A stretch of DNA of 7,402 nt from Pseudomonadota bacterium (GTDB lineage Bacteria > Pseudomonadota > Gammaproteobacteria > JAKAQQ01), in the NCBI GenBank assembly GCA_021852325.1, contig JAJZNM010000045.1, forward strand, positions 4,655 through 12,056. Direction: 5' to 3'. The notes beneath the pieces were generated by a model. It was not told the DNA's origin. It saw only the letters and a program-made list of their open reading frames with translations, and ran no database searches. Of the stretch, positions 5,824-7,402 are shown piece after piece (position 1 is the first letter of the stretch; each line of letters starts with the position of its first letter). The position numbers and the translations under genes were made by a program.

Positions 5824-5843
5824 AAAAGGAGAACCCGGTTCCC
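5824..5843 (-). terminator. Weak intrinsic terminator of the thiS-thiG-trmB operon
   Basis: Directly after the trmB stop the minus strand reads GGGAAC, loop CGG, GTTCTC, then C and TTTT. The 6-bp stem contains one G-U pair and the T-run is only four bases, so termination would be weak. Position and orientation fit the end of the operon. Confidence 0.4.
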
Positions 5844-5847
5844 GGAT

Positions 5848-6555
5848 CTATTCGACTGATGCGTCATGCACCTGCGCGCCAGGATGTTCAACCCGGACCG
5901 CCACAAGGTCATAGATCGCATGCCCGAGGCGTCGCCCCCGGCGCTCGAAGCGGGTTGACTCCCGCAGGCGAGAGCCTTGATCGGCCCCGAAAGAAGAAAG
6001 TGTATAGGCCTGGGCGGCCTCGAGACACGCGCGCATATGGCCCGCATAGTGTTCGTCATCGGTCGCGAGATGGAGCTGGCCGCCGGGGCGGAGGACGCGG
6101 GCGAGCTGTTGCAGAAAGGCCGGCTGAACCAGCCGCCGCTTGTGGTGTCGGCGCTTGGGCCAGGGATCCGGAAAGAAAATCAGGACCCGGGAAAACACCC
6201 GGGGCGGGAAGGCGGACTCCAGGATCTCGCTGGCATCGGCGGCATAAAGCCTCGTGTTTTCGATGCGCTCGCGGTTGAGACGGGCGAGGAGAGCGCCGAT
6301 GCCAGGCTGATACACATCGATCCCGAGAAAATCCTCATCCGGAAAGGTACGGGCCAAAGTCGCGAGGTTGCTGCCGTCGCCGAATCCGATCTCGAGCGTC
6401 ATGGGTGCGTTGCGGCCGAAGGCCACCAGCGGATCGAACGGATATCCAGGTTCGAGTCCGTAACGCGGCCAGAGGACTTCGATGGCACGCGCTTGCGAAC
6501 GCGTCAGACGGCTGTCGCGCCGGACATAGCTCCGGATCCGCCTCACGCCAGTCAT
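5848..6555 (-). CDS. trmB: tRNA (guanine-N7-)-methyltransferase
   Basis: The 235-residue product is a class I SAM-dependent methyltransferase that forms m7G at position 46 in the variable loop of tRNAs, in the cytoplasm. SAM-binding motifs are LEIGFGDG (54-61), GID (78-80) and a DA pair near 107. The family signature FFPDPWPKRRHHKRR (127-141) follows, then LATDDE (163-168) and TRFERRG (201-207), which are substrate-binding and catalytic segments of TrmB. The length is normal, with a short C-terminal tail (about 222-235) beyond the conserved region. ATG 6555 lies one base after the thiG stop (TAA-C-ATG), so translation is probably coupled to thiG. The thiS-thiG-trmB order also occurs in other proteobacteria such as Pseudomonas. 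Identification is very secure. Confidence 0.97.
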   Translation of the reverse strand: MTGVRRIRSYVRRDSRLTRSQARAIEVLWPRYGLEPGYPFDPLVAFGRNAPMTLEIGFGDGSNLATLARTFPDEDFLGIDVYQPGIGALLARLNRERIENTRLYAADASEILESAFPPRVFSRVLIFFPDPWPKRRHHKRRLVQPAFLQQLARVLRPGGQLHLATDDEHYAGHMRACLEAAQAYTLSSFGADQGSRLRESTRFERRGRRLGHAIYDLVAVRVEHPGAQVHDASVE

Positions 6556-6556
6556 G

Positions 6557-7366
6557 TTAGGGTTTGGGGTCGCGCGGAGGCGAGGAAGCCTGGGCCAGCT
6601 GTTGCCGAGCCATCGGTCCGGCCAGGTAAGCGAGGCGCCCGGCGATCACGGCCTCGCGCATCGCACAGGCCATGCGCACGGGATTCCGTGCGGCGGCAAT
6701 CGCGGTATTCATGAGCACGCCTTCACAGCCGAGTTCCATGGCGAGCGCAGCGTCTGAGGCCGTGCCCACCCCGGCATCGACCAGAACCGGCACGCGTGCT
6801 TCACGGATGATGAGACGGATGTTGTAGGGGTTGAGGATACCGAGCCCGGATCCAATGGGGGCGGCCAACGGCATGATGGCCCGCGCGCCGGCGTCGGCGA
6901 GACGCCGCGCGAGGACCGGATCATCTGTGGTATAGACGAGCACCCAGAAACCCTCCCGGGCGAGCGCCTCCGTCGCGCGGAGTGTTTCGAGTCCGTCTGG
7001 ATAGAGGGATCCGTCATCGCCGATGACTTCAAGCTTGATCAGCGGCGAGCCGTCAAGCAGCTCGCGCGCCTGCCGGGCCGTGCGGATGGCCTCGTCAGCC
7101 GTCCGGCAACCCGCTGTATTGGGCAGGATCGTGTAATCGGGCTCCGGCAGATAATCGAGGAGATTGGGGGCGTTGCGGTCTTGGCCGATATTGACGCGAC
7201 GGATTGCGACGGTCACAATCTCAGCGCCGCTCGCCTCGATCGCCTGCTGCGTTTGCTCGAAATCCCGGTACTTTCCCGTCCCGACCAGGAGTCGTGAAGT
7301 ATAGACGCGTCCCGCAAGTTCCCATGGATCCTCGGGATCCCGGCCGTTCCGCGCCCGAGGCCGCAT
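6557..7366 (-). CDS. thiG: Thiazole synthase
   Basis: The 269-residue product is ThiG, which builds the thiazole phosphate of thiamine from 1-deoxy-D-xylulose 5-phosphate, a glycine- or tyrosine-derived imine, and sulfur carried by ThiS thiocarboxylate. Conserved segments are SRLLVGTGKY (24-33), TVAIRRVNI (52-60), ILPNTAGC (80-87), PLIKLEVIGD (108-117), and the phosphate-binding IGSGLGILNPYN (171-182), then VLVDAGVGTASDAALAMELG. Lys111 is the expected Schiff-base lysine. The start is placed at ATG 7366, 4 bp after the thiS stop, with the G-rich run and GTAGG serving as ribosome-binding region. The in-frame ATG at 7390 lies inside thiS and is rejected. About 12 residues precede the conserved DPWELAGR start, a slightly long N-terminus. 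It is translationally coupled to thiS and trmB. Confidence 0.97.
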   Translation of the reverse strand: MRPRARNGRDPEDPWELAGRVYTSRLLVGTGKYRDFEQTQQAIEASGAEIVTVAIRRVNIGQDRNAPNLLDYLPEPDYTILPNTAGCRTADEAIRTARQARELLDGSPLIKLEVIGDDGSLYPDGLETLRATEALAREGFWVLVYTTDDPVLARRLADAGARAIMPLAAPIGSGLGILNPYNIRLIIREARVPVLVDAGVGTASDAALAMELGCEGVLMNTAIAAARNPVRMACAMREAVIAGRLAYLAGPMARQQLAQASSPPRDPKP

Positions 7367-7370
7367 GCGC

Positions 7371-7402
7371 CTACCCCCCCCCGACTGCATGAATGATGTC
7401 GA
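7371..7402 (-). CDS. thiS: Sulfur carrier protein ThiS, last residues only
   Basis: Only the C-terminus is in the window: DIIHAVGGG followed by TAG. The terminal Gly-Gly after a hydrophobic strand is the hallmark of ThiS, whose C-terminal glycine is adenylated and converted to a thiocarboxylate that donates sulfur to ThiG. Its position four bases before thiG supports the call. The rest lies beyond position 7402. Confidence 0.88.
   Translation of the reverse strand, partial: DIIHAVGGG
7374..7382 (-). repeat. G9 homopolymer at the thiS-thiG boundary
   Basis: Nine G residues on the minus strand encode the three terminal glycines of ThiS and also form part of the purine-rich region upstream of thiG. 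Such tracts are prone to slippage. Confidence 0.8.

Noticed and set aside
5977..6714. 245-residue open frame on the plus strand
   Set aside because: It is antisense to trmB and thiG, which are certain genes, and no known motif was seen.
7367..7390. thiG start at ATG 7390
   Set aside because: This ATG lies inside the thiS coding sequence in another frame, and the added residues come from translating the G-tract.
1..7402. tRNA genes, CRISPR arrays, insertion sequences
   Set aside because: No GTTCGAATCC-type T-arm with acceptor pairing, no regularly spaced repeats, and no transposase motifs or terminal repeats were seen on either strand.

Overview
The window is about 60 percent GC by eye. All convincing genes lie on the minus strand, so transcription runs from position 7402 towards 1. 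The thiS-thiG-trmB order, the TonB-dependent receptor with a proteobacterial-type plug, and the Shine-Dalgarno sequences suggest a Gram-negative proteobacterium. Gammaproteobacteria are most likely; an acidophilic or sulfur-oxidising lineage is possible from the look of the receptor and peptidase, but this rests on recall and not on a search.

In transcription order, the right end (7402-5848) is a housekeeping operon: the last codons of thiS, then thiG (thiazole synthase), then trmB (tRNA m7G46 methyltransferase). The spacings are 4 bp and 1 bp, and a weak intrinsic terminator follows trmB. The stretch 5847-4729 is decayed accessory DNA. It holds a degraded Fic-family gene that keeps the N-terminal domain and its autoinhibitory motif but has lost the catalytic core, then a gene-free stretch with a conspicuous bulged hairpin. 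Next is a secreted or periplasmic S9 (prolyl oligopeptidase family) peptidase at 4728-2680 with an intact Ser-Asp-His triad.

A 325-bp gap (2679-2355) with palindromes and two mutually exclusive hairpins precedes a compact three-gene unit. It encodes a PhoB/OmpR-type winged-helix regulator whose N-terminal domain lacks the receiver phosphorylation residues (2354-1644), a TonB-family energy transducer (1618-845), and a TonB-dependent outer-membrane receptor (779 to beyond position 1, truncated by the window). The two upstream genes have near-ideal Shine-Dalgarno sites and the three are 25 and 65 bp apart, so they are probably one operon: a regulated outer-membrane uptake module with its own TonB. 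The substrate cannot be read from the sequence. The adjacent peptidase makes peptide-linked uptake possible but does not prove it.

The most notable observations are the receiver-less regulator plus dedicated TonB plus receptor unit, the rearranged Fic relic, a G9 tract that forms both the ThiS tail and the thiG ribosome-binding region, and a roughly six-fold excess of GGATCC. No RNA gene, insertion sequence, CRISPR array or replication origin was recognised.
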